Assembly: GCA_022823305.1 (NCBI GenBank)
Contig: JAJDXK010000033.1
Span: 87,348-151,347 of the forward strand
Direction: 5' to 3'
Source of the DNA: Alphaproteobacteria bacterium
Lineage (GTDB): Bacteria; Pseudomonadota; Alphaproteobacteria; UBA828
DNA length: 64,000 bases
Position numbers and translations under genes: made by a program. The notes below the pieces were generated by a model that saw only the letters and a program-made list of their open reading frames with translations, was not told where the DNA came from and ran no database searches. Position 1 is the stretch's first letter. Each line of letters opens with the position of its first letter. This document shows positions 8,719 through 17,663 of this stretch, one piece after another.

Positions 8719-9900
8719 TTAGTGCACAACGCGCTCGATCAGCATGGCGAGCCCCTGGCCGGCGCCCATGCACATGCTGACGATGGCGTTCCTCTGCCCC
8801 GTCTCGGCCAGGTGCTGCATGGCGACGAGGGTCATGCGCGCGCCGGTGGCGCCGGGCGGGTGACCCAGCGAGATGCCGCCGCCATACAGGTTGCAGCGCT
8901 CGCGCGAGACGCCGAGCTGCTTCTCGGCATGCAGGTTGACGACGGCGAAGGCCTCGTTGATCTCGTAGTAGTCGACCTCGTCCACCGACATGCCCTGCTT
9001 CTCCAGAAGCGCGCCTATGGCCGGCACGGGACCGCAGCCCATGATGCGGGGCGGCACGCCGACGATGCACCAGTCGACGATGCGGGCCTGCGGCTCCAGA
9101 CCGAGCGCTTCGGCGCGGGCCCGGTCCGCCACCACCACCATCGCCGCCCCGTCGGTGACGCTGCTGGAGTTGCCGGCCGTCACCATGCCGCCGTCGCGAA
9201 ACACTGGTTTCATGCCGGCGAGCTTCTCCCGCTCAACCTCAGGGCGCGGGCTCTCGTCCTGGCTCATGGTACGGGTGGCCCGCCGCTCCCGGACCTCGAT
9301 CGGCGCGATGTGCCGGCCGAGGAATTCGCGCGCCGCGCCTGCCCGGCGCTGGCTCTCGACGGCATAGTCGTCCATGGCCTCGCGCCGGTACTGAAAGTCC
9401 TCGGCGAGGTTTTCCGCGGTCTCGCCCATCAGCTCCAGGCTGAAGGGGTCGCGGTAGGCCCAGTCCAGCGTGTCGACCATGGTCTGCGGCCCGCGCTTGT
9501 GCCCCCAGCGCCCGGTGGTGACGGCGAAGGGCGCGCGCGAGAAATTCTCTCCGCCGCCCGCCACCGCAACCTCGCCGTGGCCCGTCATGATCTGCTGCGC
9601 CGCCGAGATGATGGCCTGGGTGCCCGAGCCGCAGGCGCGGTTCACGTTGAGCGCCGCGCTTTCCTCCGGCAGGCCGGCCTCGATCGCGATGTAGCGGGCC
9701 GCCAGATAGCCCTCCTGGTCCACGGGCAGCACGTTGCCCCAGACCAGATGATCCACGTGCGCAGCATCGAGCCCGGCCCTCTCCAGGCAGGCCTTGGTTG
9801 CGTGGATGCCGAGCGCCGCCAGCGGGATATCCTTGAGCGACTTGCCGAAGTCGCCGAAGGGCGTGCGCATGCCGCCGGCGAGAATGATCTCCCGCGTCAT
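8719..9900 (-). CDS. Thiolase / acetyl-CoA acetyltransferase
   Basis: 393 residues starting MTREIILAGGMRTPFGDFGK, with GAGG about 9 nt before ATG 9900. The nucleophile is C90 in NRACGSGTQ. The other two thiolase boxes are ISLGHPPGATGAR (catalytic His; note PP where VG or PI is usual) and CMGAGQG (second Cys). It is the first gene of the minus-strand set thiolase - hydroxyacyl-CoA dehydrogenase - alcohol dehydrogenase - SDR. A second thiolase (10822-11991) is only about 36 % similar by eye, so the two probably serve different chain lengths or branched substrates. Confidence 0.9.
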   Translation of the reverse strand: MTREIILAGGMRTPFGDFGKSLKDIPLAALGIHATKACLERAGLDAAHVDHLVWGNVLPVDQEGYLAARYIAIEAGLPEESAALNVNRACGSGTQAIISAAQQIMTGHGEVAVAGGGENFSRAPFAVTTGRWGHKRGPQTMVDTLDWAYRDPFSLELMGETAENLAEDFQYRREAMDDYAVESQRRAGAAREFLGRHIAPIEVRERRATRTMSQDESPRPEVEREKLAGMKPVFRDGGMVTAGNSSSVTDGAAMVVVADRARAEALGLEPQARIVDWCIVGVPPRIMGCGPVPAIGALLEKQGMSVDEVDYYEINEAFAVVNLHAEKQLGVSRERCNLYGGGISLGHPPGATGARMTLVAMQHLAETGQRNAIVSMCMGAGQGLAMLIERVVH

Positions 9901-10071
9901 GGTCGGGTTCCTCTTCGTCCGCTGGGGCGGCGCAGCGCTCGTGCGATCGCCGGGAGGGCGGAAGTCTATCGACGGAAGGGCCGCCGTCAAGGAACGCGGC
10001 CGACAGTGTCGCGTGCTAGCATCGAGCACTCATGGACGGCTTGTCCGAATGCGCAGCGTAGCGGGGGCGTC

Positions 10072-10812
10072 ATGTCGATCCTGATTACCGGCGGGACCAA
10101 GGGCATCGGGCGCGCCATCGCGCTCGCCTTCGCGGAGCCCGGCGTGGACGTGTTTCTCAACCATGCGGGCGACGACGCGGCGGCGCGCGAGGCGCGTTCC
10201 CTGGTCGAGGCGACGGGCGCGCGCTGTCATGTGATCAAGCAGGATGTCGGCACGCCGGAGGGCGCCCGCGCGGTGCTCGACCGGGTTGCGGCGACGGTCG
10301 ATACCCTCGACCAGCTGGTGCACTGCGCCGTCCGCGCGATCCCCAAGCGCGCGCTCGACTGCGATGCGCACGACTTCGCCGCTGCGGTCAACCTCAACGG
10401 CACGGCGCTGCTCTACCTCGTGCAGGCGGCCGATCCGATGCTCGTTCGCGGCAGCACGGTATTCTTCCTCACCAGCCGGGGCGGGCGCACCGTCGTGCCC
10501 AACTACGCCGCCATCGGTGTCGCCAAGGCGCTCGCGGAGTCTCTGGTGCGCTATCTCGCGAGCGAACTCGCGCCGCGCGGCGTGCGCGTCAACAGCGTCG
10601 CCCCCGGTGTGGTGCACACCGATGCGGTCAGGACGCTCTTCGGCGACCAGGCGGACGAGGTCGTGAAACATGCCGCAGACAGCAATCCCAGCGGCCGCGG
10701 CGTGCAGGACGAAGACTACACCAGCGTGATCCGCTTCCTCGCGAGCCCCGAGGCCGCATTCGTCCAGGGTCAGACGATCTTCGTCAACGGCGGGCACTAC
10801 ATGGCGGCGTGA
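10072..10812 (+). CDS. FabL-like SDR with Tyr-(x6)-Lys active site
   Basis: 246 residues starting MSILITGGTKGIGRAIALAF. The cofactor motif is TGGTKGIG (6-13). The catalytic tyrosine is Y145 and the lysine K152 in YAAIGVAK, i.e. Tyr-x6-Lys rather than the classical Tyr-x3-Lys. That spacing is the mark of enoyl-ACP reductases FabI and FabL, and the downstream APRGVRVNSVAPGVVHTDA block resembles FabL. It could be an enoyl-ACP or enoyl-CoA reductase, or another divergent SDR. It is the only plus-strand gene in the acyl-CoA region and is tail-to-tail with the second thiolase (9 bp between stops). Confidence 0.75.
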   Translation: MSILITGGTKGIGRAIALAFAEPGVDVFLNHAGDDAAAREARSLVEATGARCHVIKQDVGTPEGARAVLDRVAATVDTLDQLVHCAVRAIPKRALDCDAHDFAAAVNLNGTALLYLVQAADPMLVRGSTVFFLTSRGGRTVVPNYAAIGVAKALAESLVRYLASELAPRGVRVNSVAPGVVHTDAVRTLFGDQADEVVKHAADSNPSGRGVQDEDYTSVIRFLASPEAAFVQGQTIFVNGGHYMAA

Positions 10813-10821
10813 GCCGCGCTC

Positions 10822-11991
10822 TCAGGCAAGCCGCTCGATCAGCGTCGCGTTGGCCATGCCGCCGCTCTCGCACATGGTCTGAAGGCCGAGGCGGCCGCCG
10901 CTTTCCTCCAGGCTTGCGATCAGGCTCGCCGTGAGCCGGCCGCCCGAGGCGCCCACGGGATGGCCGAAGGCGATGGCGCCTCCGTTGACGTTGACGCGGT
11001 CGAGGTCCGCCCCCAGCGTCTCCGCCCACGCTAGCACCACGGAGGCGAAGGCCTCGTTCACCTCGAAGCGGTCGATCTCGCCAAGGGACCGGCCGCTCCG
11101 CGCCAGCAGCTTTTCCGTCGCCGGGACGATCCCCGTCAGCATGAGCACGGGATCGTCGCCGCAGACTGAAAAGTGGGTGATGGCGGCGCGCGGCGCGAGG
11201 TCCAGCCGCTCCGCCGTCGCCTCCGATGCGATCAGCATGGCCGACGCGCCGTCGGAGACCTGGCTCGAATTCCCCGCCGTCACCACCCAGCCGATTTCGG
11301 GGAAGCGCCCGGCCATCCCGGCATCCACGAACGCGGGCTCCAGCGCGGCGAGCTTCTCCGCGCTCGTGTTGCGGCGGATGCCCTCGTCGTTGGCAACGCC
11401 GTCGATGGGCAGGATGTCGCGCGCGAGGAGATCCCGTTCCTCCGCCGCCGCTGCGCGGCGATGCGAGCGCAGCGCATAGGCGTCGAGGTCGGTGCGCGCC
11501 AGCCCCCAGCGGGCGGCGATCAGCTCGGCGGAGATGCCCTGGTGCACCAGGCCCTCCGCATAACGCCCGCGCAGCATCGGCCCCAGATGGTCCTTGCCGC
11601 GCCGGTTGCTGCCCATCGGCACGCGGCTCATCATCTCGACCCCGCAGGCGATGACGAGGTCGTAGGCGCCCGCCATCACGCCCTGCGCCCCGAAATCCAT
11701 CGCCTGCTGCGCGGACCCGCACTTGCGGTCGATGGTGACGGCGGGCACGGTCTCGGGGAAGCCCGCGGCGAGCCAGGCTTGGCGGCCGATATTCGCCGCC
11801 TGCTCGCCGACCTGTATGACGCAGCCCGCGATCACGTCGTCCACCGCGCCGGGGTCGACGCCGGTGCGCGCGACCAGCCCCTTGAGCGTGTGGGCAAGCA
11901 GGTCGACCGGGTGAACCCCGCTCAGCGCGCCTCCCTCCCGCCCCTTGGCGAAGGGCGTGCGGACGACGTCGACGATGAGGGCGCGGGGCAT
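10822..11991 (-). CDS. Thiolase / acetyl-CoA C-acyltransferase
   Basis: 389 residues. Catalytic C91 is in IDRKCGSAQQA, the catalytic His in IAFGHPVGASGGR and the second Cys near the C terminus in TMCESGGMANA (normally CxGGGQG, so this last box is atypical: ESGGMA). It is the last gene of the long minus-strand operon and starts 8 bp after the carboxyltransferase stop. It probably cleaves the 3-oxoacyl-CoA produced downstream of carboxylation, or runs in the condensing direction. Confidence 0.88.
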   Translation of the reverse strand: MPRALIVDVVRTPFAKGREGGALSGVHPVDLLAHTLKGLVARTGVDPGAVDDVIAGCVIQVGEQAANIGRQAWLAAGFPETVPAVTIDRKCGSAQQAMDFGAQGVMAGAYDLVIACGVEMMSRVPMGSNRRGKDHLGPMLRGRYAEGLVHQGISAELIAARWGLARTDLDAYALRSHRRAAAAEERDLLARDILPIDGVANDEGIRRNTSAEKLAALEPAFVDAGMAGRFPEIGWVVTAGNSSQVSDGASAMLIASEATAERLDLAPRAAITHFSVCGDDPVLMLTGIVPATEKLLARSGRSLGEIDRFEVNEAFASVVLAWAETLGADLDRVNVNGGAIAFGHPVGASGGRLTASLIASLEESGGRLGLQTMCESGGMANATLIERLA

Positions 11992-11998
11992 TCCGACC

Positions 11999-13459
11999 CT
12001 AGCCGGGACGGCGCAGCGAGAGCGAGAGGTTCGCGCTCTGCACTTCCACGTACTTGGAGGTCGAGAGCGCCATGAGCCTGCGCACCTGCTCCAGCTCAGG
12101 TGTGGACAGCAGCGGGAAATCGCGCTTCACCGGACCGGCCGCCCGCATCCTGTCGAGGTCCGCCGCCGGCACCAGCGCGCGCAGGATCAGCTCGTCGTCG
12201 TCGCGGGTGTCGTGGCGCTTGCGCAGCTCTTCGATGGTGGGCTGCTCCGGCGGCTCGGCCAGCACCTCCCTGGCCCGGGGCGCGGCCATGATCCTGTCCA
12301 GCACGTCTTCGTCGATGGGCGCCACCGGCTCGCCGTAGTGCCCGCCGGCATACTGGATCACCTCGTCCGGGATCACCGAGTAGCGCTCGCCGGTGACGAC
12401 GTTGAGCACCGCCAGCGTGCCGACGAGCTGGGAGAAGGGCGTCGCCATGCCGGGATAGCCGAGCTCGCGGCGCACGCGGCCGGTCTCTTCCAGCACGTCG
12501 TCGAGCCGGTCCGCCATCTCGTGCTGGACGAGCTGCGCCTTGAGCGTTCCCATCATGCCGCCCGGTATCTGATGGCGCACGGAGAAGAGGTCGTATTCCT
12601 GCGGCACGCCTGTGGGGAAGCCGGCCGCCGCGGCCACGCTCTCGAAGTGCTCCGCGATCTGCGGCAGCAGCGAGCGGTCGATGTTGTGAGTGTGGCCCAG
12701 GTGCTCGACGTTCCGCGTCATCACCTCGACCGAGGGGACCGAGGGGCCGTTCGCCATCGGCCCGCAGGCCGTGTGCAGAATCCGGATGCCGAGCTCGATC
12801 GCCTCGACGTAGGCGCGGCCGGAGGCGCCGAGCAGGTTGTTCGAGTGGAACTCGATGGGCTTTCCGCGCGCCTTCGCCATGATGGCCGGCACCAGCGTGC
12901 GCATGCGGTCGGGCTCCAGCACCCCGCCGGTGTCGTAGAGCAGGAGCGTGTCGATATCCGGCGAGGCCGAGAGCCTGTCCGCCTTGTCGGCGTAGTAGTC
13001 GTCGGTGTGCACCGGGCTCAGCGTGAACATGATGGCGCCCGCCACCTCCGCGTCGAACTCCTTGGCCACCCTGGCGAGACGGTGCGTCTTGTCGATGTTG
13101 AAGAGCACGTCGTAGATCCAGAAGCTGCGGCAGCCGTGCACGCAGAGCTGCCGCATCCAGAGGTCCATCAGAGCATCGGGCGTGACACCGAAGGTGACGC
13201 TCGCGTTGCTGCGCATGCCGCCCCGGATGGTGCTGTCGGGCATGGCCGCGACCAGGAGGTCGAGCCCCTCCCACGGGTTCTCGCGGCAGTGGCGGATCAG
13301 CACCTCGAAGAGGCTGGAGCCGGTGAGGTCCACGACGCGGTAGCCGACCCGGTCGATCACCGGGGCGATGGGGAGCGCCATGCCCGCCTGCATGCGCATG
13401 CCCCACAGGCTCTGCTGGCCGTCCCGCATGGTTTCGTCGAGGAATTCGATGTGCGCCAT
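11999..13459 (-). CDS. HMGL-like/pyruvate-carboxylase-type carboxyltransferase domain protein with altered metal site
   Basis: 486 residues, a DRE-TIM barrel followed by a helical carboxylase domain, matching carboxyltransferase subunits of pyruvate carboxylase/oxaloacetate decarboxylase/transcarboxylase 5S. It opens with LDETMRDGQQS (D8, R12, D13). By alignment from memory to pyruvate carboxylase, the carbamylated lysine of IKDMAG is Y175 here (LLLYDTGG), and the HTHDTSG metal ligands are H205-S-N207, so two metal ligands are missing. The two upstream genes encode biotin carboxylase and BCCP, so it is very likely the carboxyl-transfer partner, but for a non-pyruvate substrate or a metal-free mechanism. 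There is no BCCP domain in the chain itself. Confidence 0.8.
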   Translation of the reverse strand: MAHIEFLDETMRDGQQSLWGMRMQAGMALPIAPVIDRVGYRVVDLTGSSLFEVLIRHCRENPWEGLDLLVAAMPDSTIRGGMRSNASVTFGVTPDALMDLWMRQLCVHGCRSFWIYDVLFNIDKTHRLARVAKEFDAEVAGAIMFTLSPVHTDDYYADKADRLSASPDIDTLLLYDTGGVLEPDRMRTLVPAIMAKARGKPIEFHSNNLLGASGRAYVEAIELGIRILHTACGPMANGPSVPSVEVMTRNVEHLGHTHNIDRSLLPQIAEHFESVAAAAGFPTGVPQEYDLFSVRHQIPGGMMGTLKAQLVQHEMADRLDDVLEETGRVRRELGYPGMATPFSQLVGTLAVLNVVTGERYSVIPDEVIQYAGGHYGEPVAPIDEDVLDRIMAAPRAREVLAEPPEQPTIEELRKRHDTRDDDELILRALVPAADLDRMRAAGPVKRDFPLLSTPELEQVRRLMALSTSKYVEVQSANLSLSLRRPG

Positions 13460-13475
13460 CGCCGCTCTCCCGGGC

Positions 13476-14834
13476 CTAATGCACCAGCGAGGGCATGAAG
13501 ACGTCCTCCAGCCACCGCGTGTTGAGCCGGTTGGCCGCGAAGTCGGGGTGCCGCACCAGCCGCTCCTGGAAGGCCAGGTTCGTCGCGATCCCGTCGATTC
13601 GGAATTCGGCCAGCGCGCTCCCCATGCGCTCCACGGCCTCGGTGCGGCTCCCGGCCCGCACGATCAGCTTGGCGATCATGCTGTCGTAGAACGGGGGCAC
13701 GAACGCGCCGGCGCGGCAATGGCTGTCGATGCGGATGCCCCGGCCCGCCGGTGGGCACCAGGCGTCGATCAGGCCGGGCGAGGGCGCGAAGCCCCGCTCC
13801 GGCGCCTCGGCGTTGATCCGGCACTCGATGGCGTGCCCGGCGAGCGCGATATCCTCCTGCGTCACGCTGAGGCCGCCGCCCTGCGCGATGCGCAGCTGCT
13901 CCTCGATCAGGTCGACGCCCGTCACCTCCTCCGTCACCGGATGCTCCACCTGGATGCGCACGTTGGCCTCGATGAAGTAGGCCTCCTCCCGCGCAACATC
14001 GTAGAGGAACTCGACCGTGCCGGCGCTGCGGTAGTCGAGGTGCCGGGCGAGGCGGCAGGCGGCATCGTGAATCGACGAGCGCGCCCGGGGCGGCAGCGCC
14101 GCCGCCGGCGCCTCCTCCACGACCTTCTGGAAGCGCCGCTGCACGGAACAATCCCGCTCGCCGTAGTGGACCACCTCGCCCGCGCCGTCGCCCATGATCT
14201 GGACTTCGACGTGGCGCGCGTCCTCGACGAAGCGCTCGGCGAAGAGAGCGCCGTCGCCGAAGGCCGCCCGCGCCTCCTCCGACGCCCGCTCGAAGCCCTC
14301 CTCGATGTCCACCTCCGCGCGCGCGACGAACATGCCGCGCCCGCCGCCGCCGGCGCTCGCCTTGATCAGCACGGGATATCCGGCCGAGCCTGCGAAAGTC
14401 AGGGCCTCGGCCGCCGAGCGGATCTCGCCCGAGCCGGGGACGATGGCCACGCCCGCCTCGCCCGCGACGGCGCGGGCGGCGAGCTTGTCGCCGAGCCGCT
14501 CGATGGTCTCGGCCCTGGGCCCCACGAACGCAATCCCCTCCCGCTCGCACAGCCTCGCCAGGACCGGGGATTCGGAGAGGAAGCCGTAGCCCGGGTGCAG
14601 TGCGTCGCACCCGGTGGCCTTCGCCGCATGCACCACCAGGTTCGTGTCGAGATAGCTGTCGCGGGCCGGCGCCGGCCCCAGCACGACCGCGCGGTCCGCA
14701 AGCGCGGCGGCGAGGCTCTCGCGGTCCGCGTCGGAGACGCCGACGACGGACTCGAGGCCGCGCGCGCGGCAGGCGCGGACGACGCGCACGGCGATCTCGC
14801 CCCGGTTGGCGACGAAGACGCGCGAGAGCGCCAT
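13476..14834 (-). CDS. Biotin carboxylase subunit (AccC-like)
   Basis: 452 residues, normal for biotin carboxylase. The start MALSRVFVANRGEIAVRVVR, GYGFLSE, the ATP-grasp glycine loop ASAGGGGRGM, HVEVQ, ERDCSVQRR and EANVRIQVEHPVTE are all recognisable. The last box usually reads EMNTRLQVEH, so EANVRIQ is a notable variation. It carboxylates biotin on the BCCP encoded immediately upstream, with which it overlaps as TGATG at 14834. A housekeeping accBC pair probably exists elsewhere; this copy belongs to the catabolic/pathway operon. Confidence 0.92.
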   Translation of the reverse strand: MALSRVFVANRGEIAVRVVRACRARGLESVVGVSDADRESLAAALADRAVVLGPAPARDSYLDTNLVVHAAKATGCDALHPGYGFLSESPVLARLCEREGIAFVGPRAETIERLGDKLAARAVAGEAGVAIVPGSGEIRSAAEALTFAGSAGYPVLIKASAGGGGRGMFVARAEVDIEEGFERASEEARAAFGDGALFAERFVEDARHVEVQIMGDGAGEVVHYGERDCSVQRRFQKVVEEAPAAALPPRARSSIHDAACRLARHLDYRSAGTVEFLYDVAREEAYFIEANVRIQVEHPVTEEVTGVDLIEEQLRIAQGGGLSVTQEDIALAGHAIECRINAEAPERGFAPSPGLIDAWCPPAGRGIRIDSHCRAGAFVPPFYDSMIAKLIVRAGSRTEAVERMGSALAEFRIDGIATNLAFQERLVRHPDFAANRLNTRWLEDVFMPSLVH

Positions 14835-15298
14835 CACGCCGTCTCGGCCGCCCGCGCCTCCGGCTCGACCAGGAAAAGGGGCGCGCCGAACTCCACCATC
14901 TCGCCGTCTTCGACGCAGGCCTTGGCAATCCGGCCGCTGAGGCCGGCGTGGACCGGCGTGAACAGCTTCATCACCTCGATCAGGCACACCTCGGTGGTCT
15001 CGCTGACACTCTGGCCGACCTCCACATAGGGCGGGGTTCCCGGCTTGGGCGCGCGGTAGAAGGTGCCGAGGTTGGGCGCCGTGATCGGCACCAACCCGTC
15101 CACCGCTTCCGGCGCCGGTGCCGGCGGGTCTTCGGTCGCCGAGGCTGCCGCAACCGCCGCTTCCGATCCGGCCGCCGCCGCATCCGCATCCTTGGAGAGC
15201 ACCAGCTTCAAGCCGTCGGTCTCGAGCCTGAGCTCGTGCCAGTCCGACCGCTCGAAGAGGCGGATCAGCGCCTCGACCTCCTTGCGCTCGATGCTCAT
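14834..15298 (-). CDS. Biotin carboxyl carrier protein (AccB-like)
   Basis: 154 residues. The N-terminal segment (MSIERKEVEALIRLFERSDW) and an Ala/Pro-rich linker (about 38-66) are typical of AccB. The C-terminal biotinyl domain carries the attachment lysine K111 in IEVMKLF, a variant of the usual EAMKL. It overlaps the upstream PPDK-like gene (ATGA, 15295-15298) and the downstream biotin carboxylase (TGATG), so the three are translationally coupled. Confidence 0.92.
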   Translation of the reverse strand: MSIERKEVEALIRLFERSDWHELRLETDGLKLVLSKDADAAAAGSEAAVAAASATEDPPAPAPEAVDGLVPITAPNLGTFYRAPKPGTPPYVEVGQSVSETTEVCLIEVMKLFTPVHAGLSGRIAKACVEDGEMVEFGAPLFLVEPEARAAETA

Positions 15299-17055
15299 TC
15301 GGCTGCCTCCGCCCGCGCGGCGGCGCAGGCCGCGAGCAGCGCCGGCAGGGCATGGCGGACGACGATGAAGTCGAGACCGGCGGCAACGGCGACAGCCACA
15401 CCTGCATCGCTGGCGAGCGCACCGCCGCCGGCACCCGATACCCCCTGCAACAGCTCCGGCAACTTCTCGGGATCTTCGCCGCCGGGCAGCCGGTCGAGAT
15501 CGAGCGCGTCGCCGGGCGCCGTCTCGTCCGCGCGGTAGACCGCGAGCGGCGCGGCCGCGCGGGCCCAGCCCGCAATCCGGCACAGGTGCGGATCGTCCGT
15601 CTCCGCGGGGGCGCTCACCGGCAATGCGCCGTCGAACACCCGTCCCGCCTTGCCGTCCACCGTTACCTCCCTGCCTGCGAGGGCGGCACCCACGCCCGCG
15701 CCGCAGCCGACGACGCAGGGGACGCCGAGGGAGCGGCTTACCACGGCGGCATGGGAGGTCGCACCCCCGGTCTCCGTCACGACGGCGCGGGCAGCGACCA
15801 TGCCGTGCACGTCGTCCGGGCTGGTGGTCGGGCGGACCAGCACCACGTCGTCGCCGGCGCCGCCGCGGGCCTCGGCCGTGTCGGCGTCCAGTACGACCGT
15901 GCCGATGCCGACGCCCGGGCTCGCACCCTCCCCCTCGACGAGAAGGGGAGCACTCTCGGCGGCGCCTTCGGACAGGCGCGGCATGAGCAGCATGCGCACC
16001 TGGTCCGCGCCGACGCGGGCCAGCGCTTCGTCGGTAGAGATCGTTCCCTCGTTCACCAGATCGACCGCGATGCGAACCGCCGCGGCGGGGGCCCGCGCGG
16101 CGGTACGGGTCTGCAACAGATAGAGCGTTCCCTCTTGTACCGAGAACTCGACGTCCTGAACATCCCGGTTCAGCGCTTCCAGCCGGCGCGCGGCCTCAAT
16201 CAGGGCGGCGTGCGCCTCCGGCAGGGGCGACGCCAGCGCATCCAGCCCCTGCGGCGTCCGCCGGCCGGAGACCACGTCCTCACCCTGCGCACGGGCCAGA
16301 TACTCGCCGTAAGGCTCAGCCGCGCCGGTGAGCGGGTTGCGGGTGAAGAGGACGCCGGTCCCGCTTCTCTCGCCGAGGTTGCCGAACACCATGGCCTGAA
16401 CCGTGACGGCCGTGCCCGCGTCGTCCGGGAGCCCGTGGTGCCTGCGATAGCGCCGCGCGCGCCGGCCGTTCCACGAGTCGAAGACCGCACGAACGGCGCC
16501 GAGAAGCTGTTCGGCCGGCGTCTCCGGCACGCAGCCCGTAGCCCCCGCCTCGGCGACGGCCGCGCGCCATTCCTCGACGCTGCCCTCGGGCTGAAGCCGC
16601 TCGATGCCGGCCTTGAGCACGATCCGCGCGTACATCTCGTGGAAGCGCCGGCGCGTGTCGCGGGCGAAGGCGGCGTCGCCGCTTTCGACCGCGAGCGCCG
16701 CCTCGATCTCCTCGTCGATGCCGAGGTTGAGCACCGTGTCCAGCATGCCCGGCATGCTGACCGCTGCGCCGGAGCGTATGGAGAGTAGCAGCGGCTTCTC
16801 GGCTGCACCGAAGCGGCGCCCGGTTTCCGCCTCCAGAATGGCGATGCCGGCGTAAAGCTCGTCGAGGAGCCCGTCCGGCAGCGCGCCTTGCGCGAGATAG
16901 GCGCGGCAGGCCTCGGTCGTCACCACGAAGGCGGGCGGCACCGGCAGGCCCGCGTGGCGCATCGTGGCGATTCCCCACGCCTTGCCCCCGACAAGCACGC
17001 GGTCGGGCAGTGCGGCGCCGTCCAGAGAGAGGACCCAGCGGCCGATGGCGCCCAT
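15295..17055 (-). CDS. Pyruvate phosphate dikinase-like protein lacking the PEP/pyruvate-binding barrel
   Basis: 586 residues against about 880 for PPDK. The ATP-grasp nucleotide domain is clear (GGKAWGIATMRHAGLPVPPAF reduced; SIRSGAAVSMPGML at 92-105; GTGVLFTRNPLTG at 232-244). The phosphohistidine mobile domain follows, with H435 in GGATSHAAVVSR. After it only about 135 low-complexity residues remain, so the C-terminal TIM barrel that binds PEP/pyruvate is absent. The protein can therefore probably phosphorylate its His from ATP but must pass the phosphate to a non-standard acceptor, as in phenylphosphate synthase or rifampin phosphotransferase. It is coupled to bccp downstream and 2 bp from the winged-helix gene upstream. 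Confidence 0.82.
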   Translation of the reverse strand: MGAIGRWVLSLDGAALPDRVLVGGKAWGIATMRHAGLPVPPAFVVTTEACRAYLAQGALPDGLLDELYAGIAILEAETGRRFGAAEKPLLLSIRSGAAVSMPGMLDTVLNLGIDEEIEAALAVESGDAAFARDTRRRFHEMYARIVLKAGIERLQPEGSVEEWRAAVAEAGATGCVPETPAEQLLGAVRAVFDSWNGRRARRYRRHHGLPDDAGTAVTVQAMVFGNLGERSGTGVLFTRNPLTGAAEPYGEYLARAQGEDVVSGRRTPQGLDALASPLPEAHAALIEAARRLEALNRDVQDVEFSVQEGTLYLLQTRTAARAPAAAVRIAVDLVNEGTISTDEALARVGADQVRMLLMPRLSEGAAESAPLLVEGEGASPGVGIGTVVLDADTAEARGGAGDDVVLVRPTTSPDDVHGMVAARAVVTETGGATSHAAVVSRSLGVPCVVGCGAGVGAALAGREVTVDGKAGRVFDGALPVSAPAETDDPHLCRIAGWARAAAPLAVYRADETAPGDALDLDRLPGGEDPEKLPELLQGVSGAGGGALASDAGVAVAVAAGLDFIVVRHALPALLAACAAARAEAAE

Positions 17056-17057
17056 GC

Positions 17058-17660
17058 CTACTCCTGCCGCGTGCGGCCGAGGATGCGCAGCAGGTCCTCG
17101 TGCAGCTCGAACCACACCGTGTGGTAGGACTCGATCTTCGCGCCGCTCACCCACTCGATGGCGCCGTCCTCGGCCTTCTCCAGCGCGGCCTCGAGTTTCT
17201 CTGCGTAAATCGTGAGGCGCTGCAGCCCGGCGGCGAGTTGCTCCAGGATCGCCTCCGCCCGCTCGTGCAGGGCGCCCAGGCGGTCGATCAGGCGGTCGTC
17301 ATAGTCCTTGTCGGTGTGGTCGTTCAGGATGCTCTCGCCATCGATCTCGATGGTCTGCCACGCGGTCATGAGCTGCTTCAGCTCCCGATTGATCGCTTCG
17401 AAGCGCTCGTGGGCGGCGGCGAAGGCCTCATCGGCCCGTTGTGCGGCGAACAGCCTGGAATAGGCCCCGTCGAGCGCCACGCGGGCGACGGGCGTGAGCG
17501 AATACGCCTCGCCTGCGCGCGCTGCACGGCCCTTCGCCACCGCATCGTCCAGCACGGCGCGCACCTCGTCCTCGGCGAGTCCGAGCGCGGCGGCGACGGC
17601 GGCAGCATCGGCGTACTTCTTGATGGCGAGGCCGTGGAGGACGAGATAGGTGTCGGTCAT
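17058..17660 (-). CDS. Winged-helix/coiled-coil protein of unknown function, linked to the PPDK-like gene
   Basis: 200 residues. The first 70 read as a small winged-helix unit (YADAAAVAAALGLAEDEVRAVLDDAVAKG then a YSLTPVARVAL wing), and the remainder is helical and charged with a conserved-looking NDHTDKDYDDRLIDRLGALHERAE segment. It begins 4 bp after the acyl-CoA synthetase stop and ends 2 bp before the PPDK-like start, so it is firmly in the operon. It could be a regulator or a structural subunit of the phosphotransferase. I do not recognise a named family. Confidence 0.6.
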   Translation of the reverse strand: MTDTYLVLHGLAIKKYADAAAVAAALGLAEDEVRAVLDDAVAKGRAARAGEAYSLTPVARVALDGAYSRLFAAQRADEAFAAAHERFEAINRELKQLMTAWQTIEIDGESILNDHTDKDYDDRLIDRLGALHERAEAILEQLAAGLQRLTIYAEKLEAALEKAEDGAIEWVSGAKIESYHTVWFELHEDLLRILGRTRQE

Positions 17661-17663
17661 GGC

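Noticed and set aside
7453..10071. Long plus-strand open frame running into the FabL-like SDR
   Set aside because: Only the last 247 codons (from 10072) look like protein. The upstream part lies opposite real minus-strand genes and is a GC-rich shadow frame.
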